Assembly (NCBI GenBank): GCA_965199705.1
Contig: OZ241359.1
Location: 1,860,001-1,924,000, forward strand
Length of the DNA stretch: 64,000 nt
Reading direction: 5' to 3'
Source: Azophilus sp965199705
Lineage (GTDB): Bacteria; Pseudomonadota; Gammaproteobacteria; Pseudomonadales; Azotimanducaceae
Shown here: positions 8,311-17,021 of the stretch, in pieces
How the letters are laid out: every line of letters begins with the position of its first letter
Position numbering within the stretch: the first letter of the stretch is position 1
Notes under the pieces: generated by a model
The model's input: the letters and a program-made list of their open reading frames with translations, nothing else
The model's database searches: none
Told to the model about the DNA's origin: nothing
Position numbers and translations under genes: made by a program

Positions 8311-9160
8311 TTGCATCTCCGCTGCTACCCGCCGAAGCGCCAAGACGCTTGAAATTGGGCGACCGCCGCTCGATGAATGAGCGCACGCCCTCGCGGAAAT
8401 CTTCGCGTTGCAGGCTGTCCGCCATCCAGCGGTTGGTTTCTTCCATGGCTTCGCCAAGGGACATGTTCAGGTGTCGGTAAACCTGAGCCTTCATGACCTT
8501 CAAGCTGGTCGGCGACACAGTGGCCGCCAGCTGTTCGATGTAGGCAAGCGCCGCCGACAGGCTTTCGCCTCGGTGCAGCAGGCGCTCGGCAAGGCCAAGG
8601 CGCTCGGCCTCCGCGCCGTCGAACCGACGGGCGCTCCAAAGCAGGTCCAGCGCCCGCGCAGAGCCGAGCAGTCGCGGCAGGATCCAGCTGGCGCCATGCT
8701 CGGCGATCAGGCCGCGCTCCGAAAAGGCCGTGTTGAACTTGGCCTGGCGCTCGACGAAGCGGAGGTCTGCAAAGAGCGCAAACACGAACCCGAGCCCGGC
8801 ACAAGGGCCATTGATCGCCGCGATCAGTGGTTTGCGCAGCGACAGCAAGTAGGAATAGGTGATCTCGAAATCCGGGCCGAGATCCGGATCGCCCGGATTC
8901 GCGTCCAGAGAGGACAGGTCTTCCCCTCGGTCCTCGCCGGCGGAAATGTTGTCCAGGTTGCCCATGTCCATACCGGCGCAAAAGCCGCGTCCGGCTCCTG
9001 TGAGCACCATGCCGACGACCGCTTCGTCGGCTTCGGCTGCGGCCAGGGCGTGGCGAATCTCAGCCAGCATCCGCGGCGTAAACGCATTCAATCGATCTGG
9101 CCGGTTCATCGTGATGACGGCGGCCGGCCCATCTACTCGATAGAGAATTTCCTGGTACAT
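8303..9160 (-). CDS. Enoyl-CoA hydratase/isomerase family protein
   Basis: 285-residue crotonase-fold enzyme. ITMNRPDRLNAF at about 16-27 and GAGRGFCAGMDM at about 56-67 give the first oxyanion-hole and CoA-binding regions. AINGPCAGLGFVFALFADLRF at about 115-135 gives the second oxyanion hole (over two strands), and SERGLIAEHGASWILPRLLG the catalytic helix. Glu/Asp positions suggest hydratase or a related lyase. It is first in the operon with DUF169 and the flavin monooxygenase, and a thiolase is divergent from it 148 bases away. A coenzyme-A thioester pathway is a reasonable reading; the specific substrate is not visible. Confidence 0.88.
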   Translation of the reverse strand: MYQEILYRVDGPAAVITMNRPDRLNAFTPRMLAEIRHALAAAEADEAVVGMVLTGAGRGFCAGMDMGNLDNISAGEDRGEDLSSLDANPGDPDLGPDFEITYSYLLSLRKPLIAAINGPCAGLGFVFALFADLRFVERQAKFNTAFSERGLIAEHGASWILPRLLGSARALDLLWSARRFDGAEAERLGLAERLLHRGESLSAALAYIEQLAATVSPTSLKVMKAQVYRHLNMSLGEAMEETNRWMADSLQREDFREGVRSFIERRSPNFKRLGASAGSSGDANG

Positions 9161-9308
9161 GCGGGGTCCAACTGGCTCTTGCGGAACGATGCGCGCAAGG
9201 TTAACCGCTTCGGCAAGCGAGCGTAAGGGCGTGTTTCCTCCGATTCGTGGACATAGTCGCGGCGGGACGGCATCATGCGATCATCCCCACTTGAAGGAGG
9301 CGCGTATC

Positions 9309-10508
9309 ATGGCAACAGGCATCAAGGACAAGGTCGCCATTCTCGGCATGGGCTGTTCGCGTTTCGGCGAGCGTTGGGATTGCGGCGCCGAAGAATTGAT
9401 GCTGGAGGCGTTCAACGAGGCCATCGACGATGCCGGCATAGATGTCAGCGCCATAGACGCCGCCTGGTTTTCCACCCACTTCGAGGAAATCAATGTCGGC
9501 AAGGGCGGCTTGCCGCTTTCGGTCGCCCTGCGCCTGCCCAATATTGCCGTTACCCGCGTCGAGAACTTCTGCGCCTCTGGTTCCGAGGCCTTTCGCGGCG
9601 CCGTGTATGCCGTGGCGTCCGGGGCTTGTGACATCGCGCTGGCGCTCGGCGTCGAGAAGCTCAAGGACACAGGCTATGGCGGATTGCCGGGCGGTGGCGG
9701 TGGTACGCTCGGCCCGCAGTGGTCCGCCAAGGCGTCGGCGCCCGGCAGCTTCGCGCAACTGGCGAGCGCCTACCGCGCCAAGCATGGCGTCAAGCGAGAG
9801 GACCTGAAGCGCGCCATCGCGCATGTGTCGGTGAAGAGCCATGCCAATGGAACCCGCAATCCAAAGGCGCACTTGCGGCGGGAAATCACCGAAGACGACG
9901 CCATCAATGCGCCCATGATCGCAGAGCCGCTTGGTCTCTACGATTGCTGCGGCGTCAGCGACGGTGCGGCGGCGGCGCTGGTGACGACACCGGAGATCGC
10001 CAAAAGCCTCGGCAAGGCGCAGATCGTGGCAGTCAAGGCGTTGCAGCTATCGCTCTCCAACGGTTCCGAATCCGGGCACAATAGCTGGGACGGCAGCTAC
10101 TTTCACACCACCCGAATAGCCGCCAGGAAGGCTTACCAGGAAGCCGGCATCGAGCGCCCGCGTGAGCAGGTGAGCCTGTTTGAATGCCATGATTGTTTCT
10201 CGATTACAGAAATGGTGACGATGGAGGATCTGCAACTGTCTCCGGAAGGCGGCGCCATCACGGACGTCATGGATGGTTTCTACGACGCCGATGGCCAGAT
10301 TCCCTGTCAGATAGACGGCGGCCTGAAGTGCTTTGGCCATCCCATCGGCGCCTCCGGCATCCGGATGCTCTACGAAATGTACCTGCAATTGCAGGGCAGG
10401 GCAGGTGAGCGGCAACTGCCTGCGCCGAGCATCGGCATGACACACAATCTTGGCGGCTCGCCCATGAGCAATGTGGCGGCGGTCTGCATCATCGGGGCGC
10501 AGGACTAG
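9309..10508 (+). CDS. Thiolase family protein (acetyl-CoA acetyltransferase / SCP-x-like)
   Basis: 399 residues. The nucleophilic Cys is in VENFCASGSEAFR at about residue 90. HNSWDGSYF and FECHDCFSITE sit in the middle, and the second active-site His is in CFGHPIGASGIRM at about 340. The missing C-terminal GCG of biosynthetic thiolases, replaced by THNLGGSP, places it with SCP-x/lipid-transfer-type thiolases that cleave branched or sterol side-chain acyl-CoAs. The start is fixed by a perfect AAGGAGG at 9294-9300 ahead of ATG 9309. It faces the enoyl-CoA hydratase operon, so the two probably serve the same beta-oxidation-like route. Confidence 0.87.
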   Translation: MATGIKDKVAILGMGCSRFGERWDCGAEELMLEAFNEAIDDAGIDVSAIDAAWFSTHFEEINVGKGGLPLSVALRLPNIAVTRVENFCASGSEAFRGAVYAVASGACDIALALGVEKLKDTGYGGLPGGGGGTLGPQWSAKASAPGSFAQLASAYRAKHGVKREDLKRAIAHVSVKSHANGTRNPKAHLRREITEDDAINAPMIAEPLGLYDCCGVSDGAAAALVTTPEIAKSLGKAQIVAVKALQLSLSNGSESGHNSWDGSYFHTTRIAARKAYQEAGIERPREQVSLFECHDCFSITEMVTMEDLQLSPEGGAITDVMDGFYDADGQIPCQIDGGLKCFGHPIGASGIRMLYEMYLQLQGRAGERQLPAPSIGMTHNLGGSPMSNVAAVCIIGAQD

Positions 10509-10532
10509 CCCCCACGTTACGCTAGGCTGCGG

Positions 10533-11153
10533 ATGAACAAGACCTTCATCTACTGGGACAATTCCAACATCTTCATTGGCGCCCAACAGGTCGCCCGTGA
10601 GCGCGAGGGTGCTGACGCGCGCCGCCGGGTGCGCGTCGAGTTTCGCAATCTGTTGGAACTGGCCCGAGCCGGGCGCAAAATCGAGCATGCGGTCGCAGTC
10701 GGCTCCGTGCCTCCAGAGCTGCGCCATGTCTGGAATCGCCTGGAAAATGAAGGTGTTGACGTCCAGTTGCTGGAGCGGGGCGCCCTGGAAGGCCGGGAGC
10801 AGGGCGTCGATCAAACCCTGCAAACTGCGATGTTGCGCGACGCCTTCGACCACAACGGAACCCCGGGAACCGCGGTGCTGCTCACTGGTGATGGCGCAGG
10901 CTTTGTGGACGGCGTTGGCTTTCATGCAGACCTGACGCGCATGCATGCCCGTGGTTGGCGCATCGAAGTGCTGTCCTGGCGGCATAGCTGCAATCGCCGA
11001 ATGCGCGAGTGGGCGGAGCAGGCGGAGAACTGCAAATTCGTGACCCTCGACGACTTCTACGAGAGCATTACGTTCCTGGAATTGCCCGCGCCAGGCCAGC
11101 CGTTGGCTGAACCGAGGGACGCCCTTCCCATCGATCTCGACCGCCGGCCCTGA
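10533..11153 (+). CDS. NYN domain (PIN-like nuclease) protein
   Basis: 206 residues. FIYWDNSNIFIGAQ at residues 5-18 carries the first acidic residue and the N-x-N of NYN domains. EQGVDQTLQTAML at about 87-99 and VLLTGDGAGF at about 113-122 bring the other conserved aspartates. The fold is that of LabA/PIN-type metal-dependent RNases; the target is unknown. It lies 24 bases after the thiolase and 6 bases before a flavin monooxygenase, all on the plus strand, which suggests co-transcription without an obvious functional link. Confidence 0.78.
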   Translation: MNKTFIYWDNSNIFIGAQQVAREREGADARRRVRVEFRNLLELARAGRKIEHAVAVGSVPPELRHVWNRLENEGVDVQLLERGALEGREQGVDQTLQTAMLRDAFDHNGTPGTAVLLTGDGAGFVDGVGFHADLTRMHARGWRIEVLSWRHSCNRRMREWAEQAENCKFVTLDDFYESITFLELPAPGQPLAEPRDALPIDLDRRP

Positions 11154-11159
11154 TTCGGC

Positions 11160-12197
11160 ATGGGGGTTGGGGAAGGTCGCCCCTTGCGGCTTGGCGTCAC
11201 CGATCAATCGCCTATCGCCTCTGGACGGACTGCTGCGGACGCCCTGGCAGAAACCGTTGAATTGGCTCGGCTGACCGAACGCCTCGGCTACCACCGGTAC
11301 TGGCTGGCGGAGCACCACGGATCGGACAGCTTTGCCGGCTGTTCGCCGGAAATCATGATCGGGCAGGTGGCCGCGGCCACTCGGCGAATTCGCGTGGGTT
11401 CTGGCGGGGTGATGCTGATGCACTACAGCCCTCTGAAGGTCGCCGAGAACTTCAAGCTGCTGCAAACCCTCTTTCCCGACCGCATTGATCTCGGTATTGG
11501 CCGGGCGCCTGGCAGTGATGGGGTGACCGCCGCCGCACTGGCCTATGGATCCAATATCGGCGTCGCCTACATGCCCACGAAGATTGCGGACCTGAAGGCG
11601 TTTCTGACTGGCGCCGAGCCACATACCCAGGCCCTGCAGACGGTAAATCCAGCCCCGTCCGTCAGCCCGCCGCCGGAGCTCTGGATGCTCGGTTCGACCA
11701 CCGAGGGCGCCCGCATTGCCGCTCACTTCGGCCTGCCTTTTTCCTACGCGCATTTCATCAACCCGGACGAACTGGCAGCGGCCTGCGACCTGTACCGGGC
11801 TGAATTCAGGCCGTCAGACCATGCCGCAGAGCCGCGTGTCTGTCTCGGCATATTTGCGCTCTGCGCTGACACCGAAGCCGAGGCGGATGCGCTTGCACAG
11901 TGTCGAGACTGGTGGCGAGTGGAACTGGAGCGGGGCCGCTTTCGGCCCTTTCCCAGCCTGGCGGAAGTGCAGGCCAGGCCCTTGAGTGAGGCGGATCAGA
12001 CGCGCATGAACCTCCGCCACAGACATCAGGTGCTCGGGGTTCCGGCCAGGGTCAAGGCAGGCATCGAAGCGCTGGTCGAGACCGTGCAAGCGGATGAGGT
12101 GACGCTGGTGTCCATCACCCACGCGTTTCGTGACCGGGTGCGCTGTTATGAATTGATTGCCGAGGCGTTTGCGCTGACGCCGGAACCAGCCAGCTGA
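11160..12197 (+). CDS. LLM-class flavin-dependent oxidoreductase
   Basis: 345 residues. LGVTDQSPIASGRTAADAL opens the protein, then RYWLAEHHGSDSFAGCSPEIM, IRVGSGGVMLMHYSPLKVAE and RIDLGIGRAPGSD. This order is that of the small luciferase-like monooxygenases with FMN (alkanal monooxygenase-like subgroup). It differs from the paralogue at 6257-7498 in length and motifs, so they are not recent duplicates. The 3' end overlaps the convergent MFS gene by 52 bases. Substrate unknown. Confidence 0.85.
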   Translation: MGVGEGRPLRLGVTDQSPIASGRTAADALAETVELARLTERLGYHRYWLAEHHGSDSFAGCSPEIMIGQVAAATRRIRVGSGGVMLMHYSPLKVAENFKLLQTLFPDRIDLGIGRAPGSDGVTAAALAYGSNIGVAYMPTKIADLKAFLTGAEPHTQALQTVNPAPSVSPPPELWMLGSTTEGARIAAHFGLPFSYAHFINPDELAAACDLYRAEFRPSDHAAEPRVCLGIFALCADTEAEADALAQCRDWWRVELERGRFRPFPSLAEVQARPLSEADQTRMNLRHRHQVLGVPARVKAGIEALVETVQADEVTLVSITHAFRDRVRCYELIAEAFALTPEPAS

Positions 12198-13516
12198 TGG
12201 CTTGCCGCCAGATCTGCGCGCAGATTGCGGCTGGCAGCCAGGTAGCAGAGGGCGGACAGCAGGTTGAATATGAGGCAGATTGCCAGCGACCAACGCAGTG
12301 AATCTGGCCCCAGGTCGGTCATGGCGTTCAGCAGATCGGACAGAAAACCGGTAAACGATGGGCCAAGCCCCAGCCCGATGATGTTCAGGATGAACAACAG
12401 CACGCTGGACGCCACTGCGCGCATGCGCAGGCCCACCATGCTCTGGGTCATGGAAAAGGTGGGGCCAAGATAATAGGCGCCGAGCATCCAGGGGATGGCT
12501 GCGACTGTCAACGCCAGGTAGGGCAGGTCGGACAAATAGACGAAAGCGCTGAACGGAAGCGAGATCAGAATCGCGATGCCAGGCAACCACATGTACCAGC
12601 GCTTGTCGCGCACGGCCAGGCGGTCGCCGAAGTAACCGCCGGCCAGTGTGCCGGCGATTGCGGCGAAGCCGAGCCAGAACAGCGCCTGTCCGATTGCCGT
12701 GCGGCCAACGCCGTGGCTGCGCTCGAACATGGCTGGAATCCAGTACCCGACGCCATAGCCAACGAAGGCGTGCAGGCTGCCGGCCAGCGCCATGTAGCGA
12801 AAACTTCGCCGCCGCCACAACACCAGAATGACTTCGCGCACTGGCGGGGCGGCATCCAGCTGCGCTGCGGCCAACCCATCAGCAGCGCCTCTGGGCGGTT
12901 CGCGCAGCGTCAGACGCACGATCAGCGCCAGCAAGACGCCCGGCAGCCCGACGACGATGAAGGCCGTGCGCCAATCGAAAGTATCACTCAGCCAGCCGCC
13001 GCCCAGGTTGCCGAGCATGGTGCCGATGGGAATACCGAGCGCATAGATCGCCAGCGCCGTGGCCCGGCTGCTCGGTGGAAACATGTCGGAGATCATCGAA
13101 TGCGAGGGCGGGCTGCCGCCTGCCTCGCCAACGGCAACGCCAATGCGCGCCAGCATCAGATACCAGAAGTTGGCGGCCAGACCGCAGAGCGCCGTGGCCA
13201 GGCTCCACAGGGTCAGACAGGCCGACAGCAGATTACGCCGCGACCCCCGGTCCGCCAGCCTGGCGATGGGAATGCCGAGCAGGGTATAGAAGGCGGCGAA
13301 GGCAATGCCGCCGAGAAAGCCCATGGCAGTGTCGGAGACGCCGAGGTCCTGCTTGATTGGCTCCACCAGGATGCCGAGGATGGAGCGGTCGATGAAGTTG
13401 AAGATATAGACCACTACCAGCAGGCCCAGGGCATAGGCGCGGTAGGCAGGGCCGTAGGGGGAACCGGGCGCGCCCATGTCTTGCTGTGCCGGGCCTGCCC
13501 GGCTGGTTTGCGCCAT
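12146..13516 (-). CDS. MFS transporter
   Basis: 456 residues with 12 predicted membrane helices. After an acidic and Gly-rich tail, VVYIFNFIDRSILGILVEPIK starts helix 1. Loop 2-3 reads ARLADRGSRRNLL, the major-facilitator signature, and RIGVAVGEAGGSPPSHSMISD follows in helix 4. The VGEAGG.PP motif is typical of the hexuronate/spinster-like branch. It is probably a drug/H+ or organic-anion porter; cargo unknown. ATG 13516 has GAGGGGG about 8 bases upstream; the open frame continues further upstream without coding character. It is divergent from the acyl-CoA dehydrogenase and overlaps the convergent oxidoreductase by 52 bases. Confidence 0.87.
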   Translation of the reverse strand: MAQTSRAGPAQQDMGAPGSPYGPAYRAYALGLLVVVYIFNFIDRSILGILVEPIKQDLGVSDTAMGFLGGIAFAAFYTLLGIPIARLADRGSRRNLLSACLTLWSLATALCGLAANFWYLMLARIGVAVGEAGGSPPSHSMISDMFPPSSRATALAIYALGIPIGTMLGNLGGGWLSDTFDWRTAFIVVGLPGVLLALIVRLTLREPPRGAADGLAAAQLDAAPPVREVILVLWRRRSFRYMALAGSLHAFVGYGVGYWIPAMFERSHGVGRTAIGQALFWLGFAAIAGTLAGGYFGDRLAVRDKRWYMWLPGIAILISLPFSAFVYLSDLPYLALTVAAIPWMLGAYYLGPTFSMTQSMVGLRMRAVASSVLLFILNIIGLGLGPSFTGFLSDLLNAMTDLGPDSLRWSLAICLIFNLLSALCYLAASRNLRADLAASHQLAGSGVSANASAINS

Positions 13517-13686
13517 GCCTGTCTGTCCCCCTCGCCTGGTGCGGGCAGCGCAAGCGTACAACAGTTTGCGGTGCGTAGAACCCGTGCAGGATGGCCAGGG
13601 CGTGTACGGGGCGCAGGCTCCCGGGCAAGGGTTCGGGTAAACTGTCCAATTCGAGGCCGCTAACCCGAGGGCTGACCAGGATTGCC

Positions 13687-14895
13687 ATGATGAATTTTGA
13701 GTTCTCCAAGCAGGACCGAGCCTTTCAGTCGCAACTACGAGCCTGGCTCGACGAGGCCTGGCCGGAGTCGGCTCGCCGCCGCCAGGGACGCAGCCACATG
13801 GCGCGCATTTCGCCGGAAGATCAGGTGGCCTGGCAGCAGGCGCTGGCAAAGCAGGGCTGGGCTGCGCCCAACTGGCCAGAGACGCATGGCGGCGCCGGAT
13901 TCACGGCAACCGAGAACTACATCTTCGATCTGGAAACTGCGCGCGTTGGCGCGCCCAGGATGCTGCCCTTCGGTGTCACCATGGTGGCGCCGGTCATCAT
14001 GAAGTTCGGCACGGAAGAACAAAAGCAGCGCTTCCTGCCAGACATATTGCACTCTCGCGTCTGGTGGTGTCAGGGCTATTCCGAGCCCGGCGCGGGTTCT
14101 GATCTGGCGTCCTTGCGCACCCGCGCCGAAGACAAGGGCGACCACTATCTGGTCAACGGCGTCAAGACCTGGACGACGCGGGCGCAGCATGCCGACTGGA
14201 TGTTCTGCCTGGTGCGTACCAGTCAGGAGGCCGTGCGCCAACTGGGCATCAGCTTCCTGTTGATCGACATGAAATCGCCCGGCGTTTCGGTCAAGCCGAT
14301 CATCACCCTGGATCAGCCGGTGGTCGGTGAACAGGAGATCAACACGGTTTATCTCGAAGACGTGAAGGCGCCGAAAGCCAATCTCGTTGGCGAAGAGGGC
14401 AGGGGATGGACTTGCGCCAAATACCTGCTGGAGTTCGAGCGCGGCAACGCCTACTCGCCTGGCCTGAAGCAGGCGCTGGTGCGAGTGCGCCGGCTGGCCG
14501 ACGTCATGGACTCAGCCAACGACGGCGTGGATCCGGACTTCCTGGATCGCCTTCAATCGGTCGAGGTGCAGGTACTGGCCCTGGAAGCGGTGGAGCTGCG
14601 CATCCTCGGCACGCTCGCCGCAGGCCAGAACGTGGGGCCGGAGTCGTCATTGCTGAAAACCCGCGGTACCGAGTTGCAGCAGGCGATTTCCGAACTGGCG
14701 CTGGAGGCGGTTGGCCACTCCGGGCTGGCGCGCGATCAGTCCACGGCGCGCCCTGGCGACAATTTCACGGCAGTCGGTCCTGCTGCAGCCAATGGCGCGG
14801 CAGAAGCCTATTTCAACATGCGCAAAACCAGTATCTACGCCGGCAGCAATGAGATTCAACGCAACATCATGGCCAAGCTGGTGCTTGGGCTGTGA
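13687..14895 (+). CDS. Acyl-CoA dehydrogenase
   Basis: 402 residues. The N-terminal helical domain starts FEFSKQDRAFQSQLRAWL. WWCQGYSEPGAGSDLASL at about 120-137 is the FAD/substrate-binding beta-domain signature, and VNGVKTWTTRAQHADW follows. The C-terminal domain ends YAGSNEIQRNIMAKLVLGL, the usual flavin-contact motif. The catalytic Glu is probably that in LLEFERGNAYS. It oxidises an acyl-CoA at alpha-beta and passes electrons to ETF; etfBA lies further along this window. Start ATG 13687 (or 13690, adjacent). Confidence 0.9.
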   Translation: MMNFEFSKQDRAFQSQLRAWLDEAWPESARRRQGRSHMARISPEDQVAWQQALAKQGWAAPNWPETHGGAGFTATENYIFDLETARVGAPRMLPFGVTMVAPVIMKFGTEEQKQRFLPDILHSRVWWCQGYSEPGAGSDLASLRTRAEDKGDHYLVNGVKTWTTRAQHADWMFCLVRTSQEAVRQLGISFLLIDMKSPGVSVKPIITLDQPVVGEQEINTVYLEDVKAPKANLVGEEGRGWTCAKYLLEFERGNAYSPGLKQALVRVRRLADVMDSANDGVDPDFLDRLQSVEVQVLALEAVELRILGTLAAGQNVGPESSLLKTRGTELQQAISELALEAVGHSGLARDQSTARPGDNFTAVGPAAANGAAEAYFNMRKTSIYAGSNEIQRNIMAKLVLGL

Positions 14896-14979
14896 GCGTC
14901 CAGACGCGCACATGACGCCTCAGGCCGCCGTAGTTGTGTTGTCATCGCGAAGCGTTCGCAAGTTGCGCAGGGCCCGGCG

Positions 14980-15870
14980 CTGAACCGCAAGGGCATCCTC
15001 CTGGCCGGCGGCGCCGGCAGTCGGCTGCGTCCTGCCACGGGCGTTCTCTGCAAGCAATTGCTGCCGGTTTACGACAAGCCGATGGTGTACTACCCGCTAT
15101 GCACCCTGATGCACGCCGGTGTGCGCGACATATTGCTCATCTCCACGCCACAGGACACGGACAGATTCAGGCAACTCCTGGGCGATGGCGCAGCCTGGGG
15201 GCTTTGCATCGACTATGCGGTGCAGGAGACACCCAGAGGGCTGGCCGACGCCTTTCTCATCGGCCGCGACTTTCTCGATGGCGCCCCCAGCGCGCTGGTG
15301 CTTGGCGACAACATCTTTCATGGCAGTGGCCTGACGGGCCTTCTGCACGCCGCAGCCGAACAAACCGAGGGCGCCACCGTATTTGCCTATCCGGTGAGCA
15401 ATCCCGAAGCCTTCGGCGTGGTCGGCTTCGATGCCTCGGGAGCGCCGGTTTCGCTGGAGGAGAAGCCAGCGCAGCCAGCCAGCCGCTATGCCGTGACGGG
15501 CCTGTATTTCTATGACGCACAAGTGACCGACATCGCCAGGCGCGTGACGCCTTCGGCGCGCGGCGAACTGGAAATCACCGACGTCAATCGCGCTTATCTC
15601 GCCGAGGGCGCCTTGCGCGTGGTGCGTCTGGCGCGCGGCACCGCCTGGCTGGATACCGGCACGCCGGATGCCTTGATCGAAGCCGCTCACTACATTCAGA
15701 CCCTGGAAAAGCGTCAGGGTTTGAAGGTGGGCGTACCGGAGGAGGTGGCCTGGCGCAATGGTTGGATCGGCGATGCAGATCTGGAATCTCTGGCAAGCGC
15801 CATGACTTCAAATGGTTATGGCGAATATCTGCAAGACATTCTCGATCACGGACGCGCCGTCGAACCATGA
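14980..15870 (+). CDS. rmlA: Glucose-1-phosphate thymidylyltransferase, apparent CTG start
   Basis: 296 residues if read from CTG 14980. The nucleotide-binding signature LAGGAGSRLRP at residues 8-18 and the catalytic KQLLPVYDKPM at 25-35 are both in frame. LVLGDNIFHGSGL, GVVGFD, SLEEKP and AWLDTGTPDAL complete the RmlA pattern. It makes dTDP-glucose for rhamnose and other deoxysugars. The only ATG/GTG/TTG options lie at or after TTG 15058, which would drop the LAGGxGxRL motif. Upstream the frame is open back to TGA 14893 but contains no ATG, GTG or TTG. AGGG lies 7-8 bases before the CTG. No other rml genes are present nearby; gmhB is convergent 7 bases away. Confidence 0.87.
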   Translation: MNRKGILLAGGAGSRLRPATGVLCKQLLPVYDKPMVYYPLCTLMHAGVRDILLISTPQDTDRFRQLLGDGAAWGLCIDYAVQETPRGLADAFLIGRDFLDGAPSALVLGDNIFHGSGLTGLLHAAAEQTEGATVFAYPVSNPEAFGVVGFDASGAPVSLEEKPAQPASRYAVTGLYFYDAQVTDIARRVTPSARGELEITDVNRAYLAEGALRVVRLARGTAWLDTGTPDALIEAAHYIQTLEKRQGLKVGVPEEVAWRNGWIGDADLESLASAMTSNGYGEYLQDILDHGRAVEP

Positions 15871-15877
15871 ACGCCAA

Positions 15878-16414
15878 CTACAGCACCTGCGCTGCCTCCG
15901 CCAGCGAGCCGACGATTCGGTCTGGCGCAACACCATCGGCTGATCTTGCCTTGCCGACAAGCAGGGTCCTGACGCCGGCAGCAGCGCCAGCGGCCACATC
16001 GCGCAGCGAATCTCCCACGCACCAGGATTGCGTCAGGTCAAGCGGCCCCGGTAACTGCGCCATCGCCTGATACAGGAGCCCGGGCCTTGGCTTGCGACAA
16101 TCGCAGCCGGCGCTCGCCAGATGCGGGCAGACGCAGATCGCTTCTATGGCCGCGCCGACCCGTGCTGCCTCGGCGCACAGGTTACTGTGGATCTCGTCCA
16201 GAGCCGCCGGCTGCACCAGACCCTTGCCAACGCCTTGCTGATTGGTCACCACTGCCAACCGATAGCCCTTGCCGGCAAGCGTCTGCAGAAGCGCGAGCGC
16301 GCCGTCTGCGAAGCGGAAGTCCTGCCAGTCGGTCAAGTAGCCATGCCCCCCAGGGGGTTGATTGATGACGCCATCCCGGTCCAGGAACACGGCCCTGAAG
16401 CGGGGAACGGACAT
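15878..16414 (-). CDS. gmhB: D-glycero-beta-D-manno-heptose 1,7-bisphosphate 7-phosphatase
   Basis: 178-residue HAD-IIIA phosphatase. AVFLDRDGVINQPPGG holds the nucleophile and acid Asp pair. VVTNQQGVGKG is motif II. CPHLASAGCDCRKP is the Cys-His-Cys-Cys zinc loop specific to GmhB, and SWCVGDSLRDVAAG is motif IV. It serves LPS core heptose synthesis, so the host has lipopolysaccharide. I start at ATG 16414 because the family begins close to the DxD motif. ATG 16444 and the longer frame to 16492 are possible, but cross an AT-rich, promoter-like stretch. Confidence 0.88.
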   Translation of the reverse strand: MSVPRFRAVFLDRDGVINQPPGGHGYLTDWQDFRFADGALALLQTLAGKGYRLAVVTNQQGVGKGLVQPAALDEIHSNLCAEAARVGAAIEAICVCPHLASAGCDCRKPRPGLLYQAMAQLPGPLDLTQSWCVGDSLRDVAAGAAAGVRTLLVGKARSADGVAPDRIVGSLAEAAQVL

Positions 16415-16444
16415 GGCGGTGGCGACTGTGCAGATTCCTGACAT

Positions 16445-16475
16445 GCGTATAATATATATTATGTTAAATAATCTG
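16445..16475 (-). promoter_or_regulatory. AT-rich palindrome, possible gmhB promoter
   Basis: Between gspM and gmhB lies a perfect 14-base palindrome, ATAATATATATTAT, at 16449-16462, in a short AT island within very GC-rich DNA. It contains -10-like hexamers on both strands. It could supply a promoter for gmhB; no clear -35 is seen. Confidence 0.35.
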
Positions 16476-16496
16476 TGGACCAGACGCCACAAGACC

Positions 16497-17021
16497 TCAT
16501 TGCGCTACCCTGGCCACCCGTACCTGCCCATTGACCAGGCCGGGCGCCCGATGCGCGTCGATGGACACGCTGCTCACCTGAACGCCCGCCTGATCGAGTT
16601 GCGCCAGCCAGCGTGTCATTCGGTCGAACCCCTGCTGCTCCAGTGTGACATTGACCGCGCCAGTGGATTCAGGTTGCAGTCGGCTCAAGCGCAGCCCCGC
16701 CACTTCTGCCGCAGCGGTGATCACGGGCATGATGGCCGCGTTCGGGTCTGCGCTGCTGTTACGCGCGACCATGCCGACAACCTGATTCTGATTTGCAGAA
16801 AACCATCTGTGCAGCGCTTGCGCCTGATTCAGCCTCGCGCTTTCGGCTGCCACCCAGGCAGACAAGGGTTGCCAGAGCGCCAACCAGGCAAGACTCAGGA
16901 GTGCAAGCCCGAAGAGCACGCCGAGAATCAGGCGTTCACTGGCTGCCTTGCCGCCCCACCACTCGGCAGCCGGGCCGGCAAGACCCGAGGACTGCCACAG
17001 GCGCATGAGCCAGATTTTCAC
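16497..17021 (-). CDS. gspM: Type II secretion protein M
   Basis: 174 residues. A short cytoplasmic N-terminus precedes one membrane helix at about 31-50 (LILGVLFGLALLSLAWLALW), then a periplasmic helical linker and a ferredoxin-like domain with VTLEQQGFDRMTRWLAQL. GspM partners GspL in the inner-membrane platform. The start overlaps gspL by 4 bases. It is the last gene of the operon. Confidence 0.85.
   Translation of the reverse strand: MKIWLMRLWQSSGLAGPAAEWWGGKAASERLILGVLFGLALLSLAWLALWQPLSAWVAAESARLNQAQALHRWFSANQNQVVGMVARNSSADPNAAIMPVITAAAEVAGLRLSRLQPESTGAVNVTLEQQGFDRMTRWLAQLDQAGVQVSSVSIDAHRAPGLVNGQVRVARVAQ

Noticed and set aside
10047..11753. Long minus-strand open frame (568 codons) opposite the thiolase, NYN and oxidoreductase genes
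   Set aside because: It has no recognisable domain and lies antisense to three genes with clear motifs; high GC makes such frames common.
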